From Nitrospinae bacterium CG11_big_fil_rev_8_21_14_0_20_45_15 (GTDB taxonomy: Bacteria; Nitrospinota; Nitrospinia; Nitrospinales; VA-1), in the NCBI GenBank assembly GCA_002787235.1, contig PCWG01000011.1, positions 1 through 42,574 of the forward strand: a stretch of DNA of 42,574 bases, in the 5' to 3' direction. Every line of letters starts with the position of its first letter. The first letter of the stretch is position 1. A program made the translations under genes and the position numbers. This document shows, piece by piece, positions 1 to 8,080 of the stretch. The notes under the pieces are model-generated. The model was not told where the DNA came from and did no database searches. It saw nothing but the letters and a program-made list of their open reading frames with translations.

Positions 1-111
1 CAATCCCTTTGTTTCCATCAACTTGGCATGATCTCCACTCTCCACTATCCGCCCCCCATCCAACACCAATATCTGGTCCGCCTTATGAATCGTCGATAAT
101 CTGTGGGCCAT
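1..111 (-). pseudogene. ABC transporter ATPase, C-terminal remnant
   Basis: Read on the minus strand, positions 108 down to 1 encode [19 protein letters not shown] and then a [13 protein letters not shown]-like stretch. This is the H-loop (switch histidine) and following beta strands of an ABC exporter nucleotide-binding domain. The frame runs off the left edge, so the C-terminus is outside the window. Immediately upstream (from about 112 rightward) the same frame reads TNFPY, which does not resemble the strand that normally precedes the H-loop. No Walker A, signature or Walker B/D-loop motif is visible in any frame between 112 and 402. The gene therefore appears 5'-truncated by a deletion, insertion or rearrangement ending near 110. 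A misassembled junction would look the same. Confidence 0.6.
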
Positions 112-402
112 ATAGGGAAAATTTGTTAGCTGGGAGGGGGCCTTTCTCGGGGTTGGGCAAAAACTTTTTCTGTAGGCGGCAGAAAAAGGAAAAGGAGCGG
201 AACTCCCGAGTCATTGCCGGACTGAAATTTGCCCGCAGGCACGTCAAGGCCTGCTGGATTCCTGTCTGACACCCTCCTCCCAGCTTTGGAGGATCGGTCT
301 TGCGCCACTGGCGGGTTTCTGAAAAAATACATTTTGGGCGTCTTCCTGATTTTTTGATGACGTTTCCAAAACTATTTCCAGCACACTTCCAGTTGCGAAC
401 AA
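112..402. other. Gene-free stretch next to the broken ABC gene
   Basis: No credible gene is seen here. Open frames on both strands have Ser/Arg/Pro-rich low-quality translations. A short inverted repeat, CCTCC-CAGCTTT-GGAGG, lies near 277-293. The part at about 200-280 resembles the kind of extragenic repeated sequence often found in many copies in such genomes, but no second copy is in this window, so this is only a suspicion. It may mark the point where the ABC gene was cut. Confidence 0.35.
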
Positions 403-873
403 TCAGGCTATTTGGGGAGGGGGATTGGGTGGTTCTATCAGGATAAAATATAAGGGAAAGCCTGGAATCAGGCTGGCACTGCTTTCCTTGGGTGAGCCGT
501 CTAAAATACTTATTCTCTGGGTCTCTCCTGTAAAGGATGCCGAAAAGCCGGAGGATGCCCCTTTGTGCTTGCTCCCTTGATGACAGTCTGAGGTGAGCAT
601 TGCTTTGTTTTGAATTTTCCTGGACGCTTTGTGAGGACAATTCGGACTCAACAAATGATGCCCTCTGGCTTCACAATGGGGCTTGATGTGGGTCGAATGT
701 TGTACGAGCCCTTCTTTATCGTGTGTATGGAAAATATCAGGCTGATGCTGATGATGTGATACCGACGCTGTGGAGTGCGCGGGACTTGCGGTGATGAACA
801 TCAGGACTGCAGACAGTATGGCTGTCAGCAGGCCTGTCTTGACCACGCGTTTGTTTGTCTGATCGGTATTCAT
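403..873 (-). CDS. His/Cys-rich exported protein (paralogue of 3824-4234)
   Basis: This is a 156-aa protein of unknown function. The N-terminus has basic residues, a hydrophobic stretch (about 12-30) and SPAHS, which is a typical signal peptide. The mature start is His-rich (HHQHQ near 40-44, then FHTHD). Three cysteines follow at about 67, 79 and 97, the middle one in CPHK and the last in DC. The C-terminus is proline-rich, ending PNPPPQIA. The same Cys spacing, CPHK motif and Pro-rich tail occur in 3824-4234, so the two are paralogues flanking one cassette. The ATG at 873 is chosen because it starts the signal peptide. A TTG at 891 would add six residues and overlap the upstream gene. Metal binding is inferred from composition only. 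Confidence 0.7.
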   Translation of the reverse strand: MNTDQTNKRVVKTGLLTAILSAVLMFITASPAHSTASVSHHQHQPDIFHTHDKEGLVQHSTHIKPHCEARGHHLLSPNCPHKASRKIQNKAMLTSDCHQGSKHKGASSGFSASFTGETQRISILDGSPKESSASLIPGFPLYFILIEPPNPPPQIA

Positions 874-887
874 CTTCGCTGTGACCT

Positions 888-1640
888 TCAATTCACCTGA
901 ATCGGGTCCAATGTCAAAATATAGGATTGAATCAATATTCCGTTGCGTTTCAATTTCTGATCAATCTTTCTAACCAACCAATATTCTTTGTCTTTTACAA
1001 AGCTGAAGTGGGTGTTTTCTTCAAAATCATAACCTTCGTAGTTGAACTGAGCCCGGCTTTCTTCTATTCGCCATTTTCCTTTGTGGGTCGTATAAGCAAA
1101 TTCAATGTTGATGGGCGATGGTCCGTCGCTCTGCGCGATTTTCATTTTCTGAATTCTGCGCTTCGTTGAATCGACCCACAGATTGTATTCTGTGATATGC
1201 GAGCTTGAATTTCTTGCTGTGAATTTTGCGTAAACTGTGCCTGCCGAATCTTTCTCAATGGTACCTTGATAAGTCTCCAATTGTCTTTCGAGTGTCGAAG
1301 GAAAAATCATTTGTTTGAAATTTTCAACCACATTCAATGCGTATTCGGCGGCTTCTCCTGAGATTTCTGAATCGCTCAATGCAAAATGAATCTTCTGATC
1401 TTCGGCAGACCACTCAACGCGAACTACGGGTAAATTAAAATAGCTCTGCGTCGAAGGATTCAACTGCTCTACTTTCATGCCTGCTGTCATAGACCGAAGG
1501 CCTTCTAGATCTGGGTAATAATACGCTCGGTCCAGATCGGTCAGTATGGGATCGGCTGAATATGCGGACTCTGCATATCCCACTACCCACAGTAAGCAGA
1601 GACAGGAAAATCCTGCTTTGATTTTATTTGCAAGTTTCAC
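888..1640 (-). CDS. Exported protein of unknown function
   Basis: A 250-aa protein with a signal peptide (hydrophobic residues about 10-24, cut near AYSADP). The rest looks beta-rich, with alternating polar and aromatic strands and phrases such as YNLWVDSTKRRIQ and GYDFEENTHFSFV. This recalls LolA/LolB-like or outer-membrane lipoprotein-sorting folds, but no diagnostic motif is seen and no function is assigned. The GTG at 1640 is preferred: AAAGGAG lies just upstream and it begins 8 nt after the TlpA-like gene ends. A start at 1706 would overlap that gene by 58 nt and bury the signal peptide. It is the fourth gene of the tightly packed run 3627-403 (gaps of 8-15 nt) and probably shares that operon's periplasmic role. 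Confidence 0.75.
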   Translation of the reverse strand: MKLANKIKAGFSCLCLLWVVGYAESAYSADPILTDLDRAYYYPDLEGLRSMTAGMKVEQLNPSTQSYFNLPVVRVEWSAEDQKIHFALSDSEISGEAAEYALNVVENFKQMIFPSTLERQLETYQGTIEKDSAGTVYAKFTARNSSSHITEYNLWVDSTKRRIQKMKIAQSDGPSPINIEFAYTTHKGKWRIEESRAQFNYEGYDFEENTHFSFVKDKEYWLVRKIDQKLKRNGILIQSYILTLDPIQVN

Positions 1641-1648
1641 GGACTCCT

Positions 1649-2191
1649 TTAATTTGCTCTGGCTGAAATCATTGAGAATAATTGCTCGGAGTCTTTTATC
1701 GCCCACGTGCGCGCTCCAGACACGAATCCACGCAGTTGCCCTTCGGTGTCGATCAAATAGCTGGTCGGTAATCCTCGGATAAAATACTGTTTGCGAACTG
1801 TTTGCTCGGGGTCCAGCAGGTTTAAAAACGTTAACTTGTATTTATCGATGTATTCTAAGACTTTGGCGGGATCGCCCCGATCAATATTGACAGCCACTAT
1901 CTCAAATTGATCTCCACCCATCTTCTCGTACAGTCTTTGCAGTGCGGGCAATTCCTCCTGGCACGGGGCGCACCAGGTCGCCCAAAAATGCAATAGCACT
2001 GGTTTCCCACGAAAATTTTTTAGTGCCTTCGTCTTCCCATGAGTGTCTATCAGAGAAAACGAAGGTGCTTCCTTTATTGTTCGTGAAGGGACCACACCCA
2101 ATTTTTCAAAAAGGGCGTGATTTGCCCAAACATCTGCAGTAGCTGTCAGACTGAGAATCATGCTCAAAACTATTAAAATACGTTGCATCAT
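1649..2191 (-). CDS. TlpA-like periplasmic thioredoxin
   Basis: A 180-aa member of the TlpA/ResA/AhpC-TSA thioredoxin-fold group. Residues 1-23 form a signal peptide. The active site FWATWCAPCQEELP has C74 and C77. The conserved cis-proline lies in RGLPTSYLID (P142). Such proteins reduce disulfides in the periplasm, commonly for cytochrome c maturation or for loading copper sites. AGGTGAG precedes the ATG pair at 2191. It lies 8 nt behind the cytochrome gene and 8 nt ahead of the next gene. With a CxxCH cytochrome and Cys-containing exported proteins beside it, the likely clients are neighbours in the same operon (inference). Confidence 0.9.
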   Translation of the reverse strand: MMQRILIVLSMILSLTATADVWANHALFEKLGVVPSRTIKEAPSFSLIDTHGKTKALKNFRGKPVLLHFWATWCAPCQEELPALQRLYEKMGGDQFEIVAVNIDRGDPAKVLEYIDKYKLTFLNLLDPEQTVRKQYFIRGLPTSYLIDTEGQLRGFVSGARTWAIKDSEQLFSMISARAN

Positions 2192-2199
2192 TTTCTCAC

Positions 2200-2472
2200 C
2201 TATTTGGAGGCGTTACGTTGTAAATAATCCAATACGATTTCTTTTTCTTCTGATGAAAAGGCAATCCCTTTCGTTTTCATATGGGTCTCCATCAGAGCTA
2301 TGTAATGCCCCCATTCTGGGGCTGTGTGGCGCGTGGGATGGGGCTGTCCGTGACACACGGTGCATTTTTCACGAACCAGTTGCGCCCCGGGAGAATCTCC
2401 CTCCGGCAGATGATTGATTCCTGCACAGGCACCTAGCACCAGCAAAACTGCGGCAATGATTGTTTTCAACAT
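2200..2472 (-). CDS. Small lipoprotein cytochrome c
   Basis: A 90-aa protein. The lipobox LGAC (C16) follows a short hydrophobic stretch, so the protein is predicted to be lipid-anchored. A single haem c motif, CTVCH, covers C37, C40 and H41, and the sixth ligand may be a Met in LMETHMKTKG (M61 or M65). The C-terminal helix EKEIVLDYLQRN resembles the closing helix of class I cytochromes. Length is typical of a minimal monohaem domain. GGAAGG precedes the start by about 7-10 nt. It sits between a TlpA-like thioredoxin and an outer-membrane protein gene, suggesting a membrane-attached electron carrier for the cassette's redox chemistry. Confidence 0.88.
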   Translation of the reverse strand: MLKTIIAAVLLVLGACAGINHLPEGDSPGAQLVREKCTVCHGQPHPTRHTAPEWGHYIALMETHMKTKGIAFSSEEKEIVLDYLQRNASK

Positions 2473-2487
2473 AAATGCGCCTTCCCT

Positions 2488-3627
2488 TTAGAATCCTAAC
2501 TCACTGGGAGCCTTGAGCCCTGTATAACGTCTGCTTTTCTTGGTTGGAACTTCCCAATACCAGGTGGCTTGAATTTTCCAGTCATCTGCCAATTGCGGAC
2601 CATTCAAATTCATATAAATCGGCCAGGAAACCATCAGCTCAACCACTTGCAGATTCCAGGGCTGAAACTGGAAGCCACCTGAAGCCCATACTTTCCATCC
2701 GCCGTAATTAGCGGGGTCGAACAGCGGGCTGATGAAGTTGTTTTTAGAGTTGAAACCGGCATGTCCTTCGCCTTTCACCCTTTGATCGTATGGTTCGTCG
2801 CTGTATTTGTCTTCGTAAGTCGCTTTCAACTGAACCTGCCCAAGTGCTTTGGGATGAAACTGCAACATGCCATAAAGATCGAGTGCAACTTCCTGCCCGC
2901 GGTGATAGCCCTGGCTGTTGTCGTACCAGCGACCGGTATATTGAAGGTTGGCTCCGTACCAGTAAGGATCTTTGGACCCTTGAAAGGTCAAACCCATAAT
3001 AGGATCGAATGTACCGGTACTGGTCTGCATGCGATAAGGCAAGATGGTTCCCTGAAACACTGCGCTCGGGTGGTTTTGAAAACCAATGTCTATCCGCCCT
3101 GTGGGTGCAGAGACACCGAGAATCGCTGAGACTTGTTTGCTGGGTGCCAGATGATCGTCGGTAAACAGACGGTACTTTCCAATAACTTTGGTATCCCCCA
3201 GACCTTCTGACTGCATAACAAATCCACCCAGTGCTCCGTTGAGCAACATCGGCATATCGTTCCGCACATAACTGGTCATCATCATCAATGCAAAATCATC
3301 GGTGAATGAGTAGGCACCGCTGACCATGGTCATGAACATTTCCATCTCGGCGGGAACAGCCGCAAAGGTCGTCCCATTATTCGCGCCAAGCAGTGTGGAG
3401 GGATCGACGTTTTTCGTCCCATCTTTATAGGGACTCATTCGCATCCAGCTCTGGCTGATTTTGAAACGAAATTCATTGGTTTCGGGAACTCCGCCACCCA
3501 AAATATTCAGCGGCATATTTCCTCCACAATGGGCACAACAAAGCCCGACATAGGCAACTGCACTCACAGGTGCCATTACAACCAAGGAGGAAATAAACAA
3601 AAATACGGCGACACTACGTTTGAACAT
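2488..3627 (-). CDS. Met-rich outer-membrane beta-barrel protein
   Basis: A 379-aa protein with a signal peptide (1-25) and a beta-barrel pattern of alternating aromatic strands. It is broadly like the transporter family annotated as MetA pathway of phenol degradation. Two features stand out. Just after the signal peptide there is GLCCAHCGGNMP (C30, C31, C34). A Met-rich block of about 60 residues follows (SWMRMSPYK, EMEMFMTMVSG, FALMMMTSYV). Cys/His plus Met clusters of this kind are typical of copper ligands, so metal-linked function is suspected, though no substrate is shown. TGGAG precedes the ATG by 8 nt. It heads the close-packed operon running down to 403 and begins 196 nt downstream of the upstream His/Cys-rich gene. 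Confidence 0.8.
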   Translation of the reverse strand: MFKRSVAVFLFISSLVVMAPVSAVAYVGLCCAHCGGNMPLNILGGGVPETNEFRFKISQSWMRMSPYKDGTKNVDPSTLLGANNGTTFAAVPAEMEMFMTMVSGAYSFTDDFALMMMTSYVRNDMPMLLNGALGGFVMQSEGLGDTKVIGKYRLFTDDHLAPSKQVSAILGVSAPTGRIDIGFQNHPSAVFQGTILPYRMQTSTGTFDPIMGLTFQGSKDPYWYGANLQYTGRWYDNSQGYHRGQEVALDLYGMLQFHPKALGQVQLKATYEDKYSDEPYDQRVKGEGHAGFNSKNNFISPLFDPANYGGWKVWASGGFQFQPWNLQVVELMVSWPIYMNLNGPQLADDWKIQATWYWEVPTKKSRRYTGLKAPSELGF

Positions 3628-3823
3628 TGATCCACTCCATCACAAATATTGATCCGATTTATGATCCTCAAATACCCAAAGATATTCCGGTATTGATATA
3701 AGTAATTTTAAAAAAATCTGGAGGTAACTTTTAAGAGAATTGCGCGCGCACATTTGGGCCAAATAAAAAGCACACTGAGGGCCGCGACAAATCGGGTACC
3801 CACTTAAAAGTAAATGAAATGTA

Positions 3824-4234
3824 TTAGTAAATCTTGGGAGGGGGTTCTGGCGAGCCAGAGGTACACGGGGGAAGTAAGGGCAAGCTCGTATCAACAGAGT
3901 CACCGGCCAACGGCAGGTCCTGCGAACCTTGCTCCGATTCAGTGAGTAGACTTGTCAGGCTTCCAGGCAAAACCAAAGTTCGTCCTGCAGGAAGACCGCC
4001 ACAGTCTCTGGCAATGCCTCTGTCCGGGTGACGCATTTGACTTTTGTGCGGACAGAATATTTTTCCAGAGTGATCCATCAAATTGCAATGATCGGTCGAG
4101 TGCTTGTGGTTTCCCATTTTCATCGTATCTTGCATACCTTCATGCAGATGAGGTGACCCCGGGTGCGCAAAAGCAGGGACAGAGAAACCGCCCAGAAGCA
4201 CCAACAGGATTATGAAAACCAAACGTTTGAACAT
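3824..4234 (-). CDS. His/Cys-rich exported protein (paralogue of 403-873)
   Basis: A 136-aa protein of unknown function. Residues 1-23 are a signal peptide ending AFAHP. The mature part opens HPGSPHLHEGM and continues with Met/His-rich sequence (MKMGNHKHSTDH), then C50, C61 in FCPHK and C78 in RDCGG. The tail is Ser/Pro/Leu-rich and ends EPPPKIY. The Cys spacing (C-x10-CPHK-x14-C) closely matches 403-873 (C-x11-CPHK-x15-C). The ATG at 4234 is chosen because it starts the signal peptide. An earlier in-frame start at 4291 adds 19 residues with no sense as a leader. Transition-metal binding is inferred from composition. Confidence 0.75.
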   Translation of the reverse strand: MFKRLVFIILLVLLGGFSVPAFAHPGSPHLHEGMQDTMKMGNHKHSTDHCNLMDHSGKIFCPHKSQMRHPDRGIARDCGGLPAGRTLVLPGSLTSLLTESEQGSQDLPLAGDSVDTSLPLLPPCTSGSPEPPPKIY

Positions 4235-4550
4235 TTTTTTCTCAGGAATAATTTTAAATTCTATAACTGATGCTAGCAGAATAAAATTCATCGCGTCAAT
4301 ATAAAATATAAAATTTATACGGAGTTCCCTTACCTACGTTTTCTTCTTACTCGAATTGACGTTGAACTTATTGTGTTTAAGAGATGATTTGATTGTTAAT
4401 AAAGATGACATTATCCTGCGACATCAATGATCGATTTCATTTTTTTGGCCCGATGAGGATGTATCTTTTGAAATTATGTTATATTGCGGCGCAAAATGAT
4501 GGAACTTTAAACCATAAGAATCACTTTTAAATTTAAGAGGAATTTTTCCG
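4235..4550. other. AT-rich divergent intergenic region
   Basis: This 316-nt AT-rich gap separates the minus-strand metal/redox cassette from gpmA on the plus strand. It must hold promoters for both directions. No RNA gene or convincing small gene is seen. A candidate gpmA promoter is listed separately. On the minus strand a TTGACG hexamer near 4290-4300 could be a -35 for the His/Cys-rich gene, but no matching -10 is clear. Confidence 0.5.
4389..4417 (+). promoter_or_regulatory. Candidate gpmA promoter
   Basis: TTGATT at 4389-4394 and TATCCT at 4412-4417 are separated by 17 nt, each matching sigma-70 consensus at 4 of 6 positions. The predicted transcript would have a leader of about 125 nt before the gpmA ATG. 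The match is moderate and other sites in this AT-rich gap cannot be excluded. Confidence 0.25.
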
Positions 4551-5300
4551 ATGCTCAAACTGGTCTTGCTTCGACACGGACAAAGCCAATGGAACCTTGA
4601 AAACCGATTCACCGGGTGGAAGGATGTTGATCTCACTCAGCAGGGTCAAGAGGAAGCAAAAAACGCCGCAGCATCATTGATAGGAGGCGGTTATCAATTC
4701 GACGAGACGCACACTTCTCTACTGAAACGCGCAATCCGAACTCTCTGGACCGTTCTGGATGAAATGGATTTGATGTGGTTGCCTGTACACCGTTCCTGGC
4801 GGCTCAACGAACGACACTATGGGGCTTTGCAAGGTCTGGACAAGTCCGAAACGGCTGAAAAGCATGGTGAAGATCAGGTCAAAATTTGGCGTCGCAGCTA
4901 TTCGATCAAACCCCCGGCTCTGGACGATGGCGACCCCCGACTCCCTGAGAACGATCCGCGCTACGCGAATGTAGAAAATCCACCGCGTTCGGAAGCATTG
5001 AGCGATACCGTCGATCGTTTCCTGCCTTATTGGAACGATTCCATCGTGCCATCGTTAAAAGCTGGGAAACGCGTTCTCATCTGCGCTCACGGCAACAGCC
5101 TGCGCGCGCTCATCAAACACCTTGACGGGGTGAGCGAGGACGAAATTTCGGAGTTGAATATTCCTACGGGGATTCCTCTTGTCTATGAACTCAACGACGA
5201 CTTGACTCCGATTCGACATTATTATCTGGGCGATGCCGAGGCCATTGCGAAAGCGGCGGCTGAAGTTGCCAAACAGGGCCAGGCCAAGCCATCCCACTGA
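4551..5300 (+). CDS. gpmA: 2,3-bisphosphoglycerate-dependent phosphoglycerate mutase
   Basis: Interconverts 3- and 2-phosphoglycerate in glycolysis and gluconeogenesis, in the cytosol. The 249-aa length is normal for the family. The catalytic phospho-histidine is H9 in [11 protein letters not shown]60 ([10 protein letters not shown]), the pair E87-R88 in [10 protein letters not shown], and the second histidine H180 in [10 protein letters not shown] complete the active site. AGAGGAA precedes the ATG. It is a lone plus-strand gene converging with priA, with a hairpin between them. Confidence 0.96.
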   Translation: MLKLVLLRHGQSQWNLENRFTGWKDVDLTQQGQEEAKNAAASLIGGGYQFDETHTSLLKRAIRTLWTVLDEMDLMWLPVHRSWRLNERHYGALQGLDKSETAEKHGEDQVKIWRRSYSIKPPALDDGDPRLPENDPRYANVENPPRSEALSDTVDRFLPYWNDSIVPSLKAGKRVLICAHGNSLRALIKHLDGVSEDEISELNIPTGIPLVYELNDDLTPIRHYYLGDAEAIAKAAAEVAKQGQAKPSH

Positions 5301-5327
5301 GAATAATATTTTCAAGCGATCCATTTT

Positions 5328-5358
5328 CTGTGTGCCGGCCCCACAAGGGCTGGCACAG
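5328..5358. terminator. Hairpin between convergent gpmA and priA
   Basis: CTGTG-TG-CCGGCC at 5328-5340 pairs with GGCTGGCACAG at 5348-5358 around a 7-nt loop, with a 2-nt bulge and one G-T pair. It lies in the 69-nt gap between two convergent stop codons, the expected place for a shared terminator. There is no clear U-tract on either side, so termination strength is uncertain. Confidence 0.45.
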
Positions 5359-5369
5359 ACCCGATGACA

Positions 5370-7871
5370 TCAGAGCAGGTTGACGGGATCGACATCCACT
5401 GAAAACCTTGTTGATGTCTTCAATAAATTCTGAAAGTCTTCACTCTTGCGCGCCAAGCGCAACAGCGCACTCAGTGTCTGGGAATTGGGAGCGCGTAGCA
5501 ACAACCGCCAACGATATTTGTTTTCTATTTTACTCAAGACCGCTGGTGCCGGTCCCAACATATCGGTACCGGGAAATTGGGGAATGAGTCTGGCGAAAAT
5601 GGCCCCCAGTCTCCGCGCTGATTTCTGCACTCTCGCCTCGTCATCACTTTCAATTTCCCAACCCACCGCACGCACAAACGGCGGATAACGCAACTGGCTT
5701 CGCAAGGACAATTCTTTTTCTGCGTAAGCCTCATAATCATGATTGCGCGCGCATTCGAAAATATAATGATCGGGCCGATTGGCCTGCGCGATCACCCAGC
5801 CCGGCGTCTCCCCTCGTCCGGCGCGCCCCGCCGCCTGTGTCAGCAGTTGATAGGCACGTTCGCCGGAGCGGAAATCTGGAATGTTCAGAGGCAAGTCTGC
5901 CAGCATCGCTCCAACCAGGGTAACGTTGGGGAAATCGTGCCCCTTCGCGATCATTTGCGTGCCGATGAGGATGTCTATTTCCTGTGCGTTCAAACGGTCG
6001 CGCATGGTTTCAAAAACCTGTCTGTTTTTTGCGGTGTCTCGATCCAAGCGAAACACCCGCGCCTGCGGGAACAGTTTGATGGTTTCCTCTTCCAGCTTTT
6101 GTGTGCCATAGCCTTTGAAGCGAAGGGCTTCACCCCCACAATCGGAGCATTCGGTCGGGATTCTGGATTTCTGATTGCAATAGTGACAAAGCATGATGTT
6201 GCTCAAACCATGCCAGGTCAATGTCACGCTACATTGTTTGCACTCAAACGCGAATCCGCAATCCTTGCACTGAATGTAATTGGCGGTGCCTCTGCGATTG
6301 AGGAACAGAAAAACCTGCTCGGAACGTTCCAGTCGATCACTGATCGCCTGTTTCAACGCGAAGGAGAAAATACCGAAATTTTTTCTCTCTTCACGTTCCT
6401 TGTTCATGTCAACGATTTGCATCCAGGGAAGCGGGCGATCGTTGACCCGGCGCGTCAGTTTGAGCAATCGGTATTTTCCTGATTGAGCGTTTTTCCAGGA
6501 TTCCAGTGACGGCGTAGCGGTGCCAAGTATGACGGTCGCATTTTGTTCGCGTGCGCGCATTAAAGCGGCGTCGCGGGCATGATATCGCGGTGTCGATTCC
6601 TGCTTATAGGAAGAATCGTGTTCTTCATCCACAATGATCACGCCGATGTTTTTCATCGGCGCAAAAATAGAAGAACGTGCGCCCAGGGCAATGGTCACCT
6701 CACCCGCAAGAATTTTTCGCCATTCTTCGTAACGTTCCGTGCGTGTCAGACCACTGTGCAGTACGGCAATGCGATTGCCGAATCGTTTGCGAAAACGATC
6801 TGCCGTCTGCGGTGTCAGAGAAATTTCAGGCACCAGCAGAATCGCCGATTTCCCCATATCCAGAACACGCTGGATGCATCGCAGATAAACCTCGGTCTTG
6901 CCACTCCCCGTCACACCGAACAATAAAAAAGTTTGAAATTTTTCCGCCTCGATCGACTCGATCAAAGCCGTGCAGACGGTTTTCTGCTCAGGCATCAACT
7001 CCGGCAAAGCCTCTGGCTTTGAAGCATCCGCCTGAAAATCCCAGGGTGATTTTCGGCGCACGCGTGCCGTACGTGATTCAACCAGATCTTTGGTCTTCAA
7101 CTGCCCCAGAGCCGGACCGTAACGCGGATCACGCAACTTCAGATCGCTGATGGAAATCTCGCCCTCCATCAAAATGCGATACAAGGCTTGTTGCCGTGGA
7201 CTCCGCGCCAGCACTGTCAGCATCTCTTCGGCTCCTTCGGCACCTGCGCGCAAACGCACAAAGGTTTCGGTGCGCACATCCACCGCGTTGCGCGTTATTT
7301 TCAGGGAAGATTCCAGGCTTCCTTCAAATTTGAGTTTGGACAACAGCACCCCGTTGAATTTTCGTTTCAAGGCCGTTTGCAATTGCTTGCGCGACAAAGT
7401 CCCCTTCTCACGCAAAAGCTCAAAAAAACTCAAGCTTGCCCCTTTGACTTCGCCCTTCTCTAAAATACTTTTGCCCTGCTCGGTGAGAGAATACAATTCC
7501 TCGCTACGCTCATCCAGTCCCGACGGCAAGGCCGAAGCAATCGCTTCGCCCCAGGAACATTGATAGTATTCCGCCATCCAGCGCGTGAACTTCAGCGTTT
7601 CCGCAGAAAGGACCGGCGGTTCGTCGAAAGCATCTTCGAGCGATTTAATCGTTATCCCAGGATCGCAGGTCTTCGCCCAGCCCACAAGATAACCTGTGAG
7701 CCGACGTGGACCAAAAGACGCAAAAACGCGCGCACCGATTTCCAGACGGCCCTTCAAATGTTCGGGAACCGCATAGCTGAAAGGACCGTCCAGAGGCAGA
7801 TTGAACACCACTTCCGCAAAAGGTCCGATGGGATTCTCTTTCTGCGTCGTTTTTTTTGATGATTCGTTCAT
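5370..7871 (-). CDS. priA: Primosomal protein N' (replication restart helicase)
   Basis: An 833-aa superfamily-2 DNA helicase that reloads the replisome at stalled forks. The N-terminal DNA-binding domain begins near residue 16 (FAEVVFNLPLDGPFSYAVP). Walker A is GVTGSGKT (319-326) and Walker B is DEEH (415-418). The zinc-binding insertion has paired cysteines (CKDCGFAFECKQC, then CHYC and CSDCG) at about 540-580. Helicase motifs V and VI follow, including GTQMIAKGHDFPNV and QAAGRAGRG. Length and motif order are those of a complete PriA, somewhat above the usual 730 aa. No clear ribosome site precedes the ATG. It is transcribed alone, away from a small membrane-protein gene. Confidence 0.96.
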   Translation of the reverse strand: MNESSKKTTQKENPIGPFAEVVFNLPLDGPFSYAVPEHLKGRLEIGARVFASFGPRRLTGYLVGWAKTCDPGITIKSLEDAFDEPPVLSAETLKFTRWMAEYYQCSWGEAIASALPSGLDERSEELYSLTEQGKSILEKGEVKGASLSFFELLREKGTLSRKQLQTALKRKFNGVLLSKLKFEGSLESSLKITRNAVDVRTETFVRLRAGAEGAEEMLTVLARSPRQQALYRILMEGEISISDLKLRDPRYGPALGQLKTKDLVESRTARVRRKSPWDFQADASKPEALPELMPEQKTVCTALIESIEAEKFQTFLLFGVTGSGKTEVYLRCIQRVLDMGKSAILLVPEISLTPQTADRFRKRFGNRIAVLHSGLTRTERYEEWRKILAGEVTIALGARSSIFAPMKNIGVIIVDEEHDSSYKQESTPRYHARDAALMRAREQNATVILGTATPSLESWKNAQSGKYRLLKLTRRVNDRPLPWMQIVDMNKEREERKNFGIFSFALKQAISDRLERSEQVFLFLNRRGTANYIQCKDCGFAFECKQCSVTLTWHGLSNIMLCHYCNQKSRIPTECSDCGGEALRFKGYGTQKLEEETIKLFPQARVFRLDRDTAKNRQVFETMRDRLNAQEIDILIGTQMIAKGHDFPNVTLVGAMLADLPLNIPDFRSGERAYQLLTQAAGRAGRGETPGWVIAQANRPDHYIFECARNHDYEAYAEKELSLRSQLRYPPFVRAVGWEIESDDEARVQKSARRLGAIFARLIPQFPGTDMLGPAPAVLSKIENKYRWRLLLRAPNSQTLSALLRLARKSEDFQNLLKTSTRFSVDVDPVNLL

Positions 7872-7914
7872 TTAAAAATCGTGCGGGTGGGGAGAAGATT
7901 GAGACCGGATAAAA

Positions 7915-7938
7915 TACTCGTTATATTACTCGTTATAT
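7915..7938. repeat. Two perfect 12-bp tandem repeats upstream of priA
   Basis: TACTCGTTATAT occurs twice back to back (7915-7926 and 7927-7938), 44-67 nt upstream of the priA start codon, in the gap between priA and the divergent small gene. Repeat spacing of about one helical turn suits binding by two regulator subunits. On the minus strand the repeat supplies TATAAC and TAATAT hexamers that could act as the priA -10. Confidence 0.6.
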
Positions 7939-8023
7939 AATGTGTAGGGATACTATCCTGTTCGCATTATTATCGCCAATTTTACATGGACTCTCGAACG
8001 AAAAATTTTTCAGGAAAGCGTTG

Positions 8024-8029
8024 TATAAT
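8024..8029 (+). promoter_or_regulatory. Perfect -10 box before the small membrane gene
   Basis: TATAAT at 8024-8029 matches consensus fully, but no good -35 hexamer lies 16-18 nt upstream. A transcript from here would start near 8036, about 45 nt before the TTG at 8081, which favours the short reading of the next gene over a longer one from 7940. Confidence 0.3.
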
Positions 8030-8080
8030 GCAGAAAACATTTGCCTGCAAATACAATCACCCGGACGAGAGAAAAATCCC

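Noticed and set aside
83-640. 185-codon minus-strand open frame
   Set aside because: It runs in another frame through the His/Cys-rich gene and the non-coding stretch, with a Ser/Arg/Pro-rich translation and no motif. The real coding signals lie in the other frames.
3640-3903. 87-codon minus-strand open frame between the barrel gene and the His/Cys-rich gene
   Set aside because: No ribosome site, no sensible composition, and it overlaps the well-supported gene at 3824-4234.
5739-6482. 247-codon plus-strand open frame inside priA
   Set aside because: Opposite-strand shadow of a highly conserved helicase gene. The translation has no recognisable pattern.
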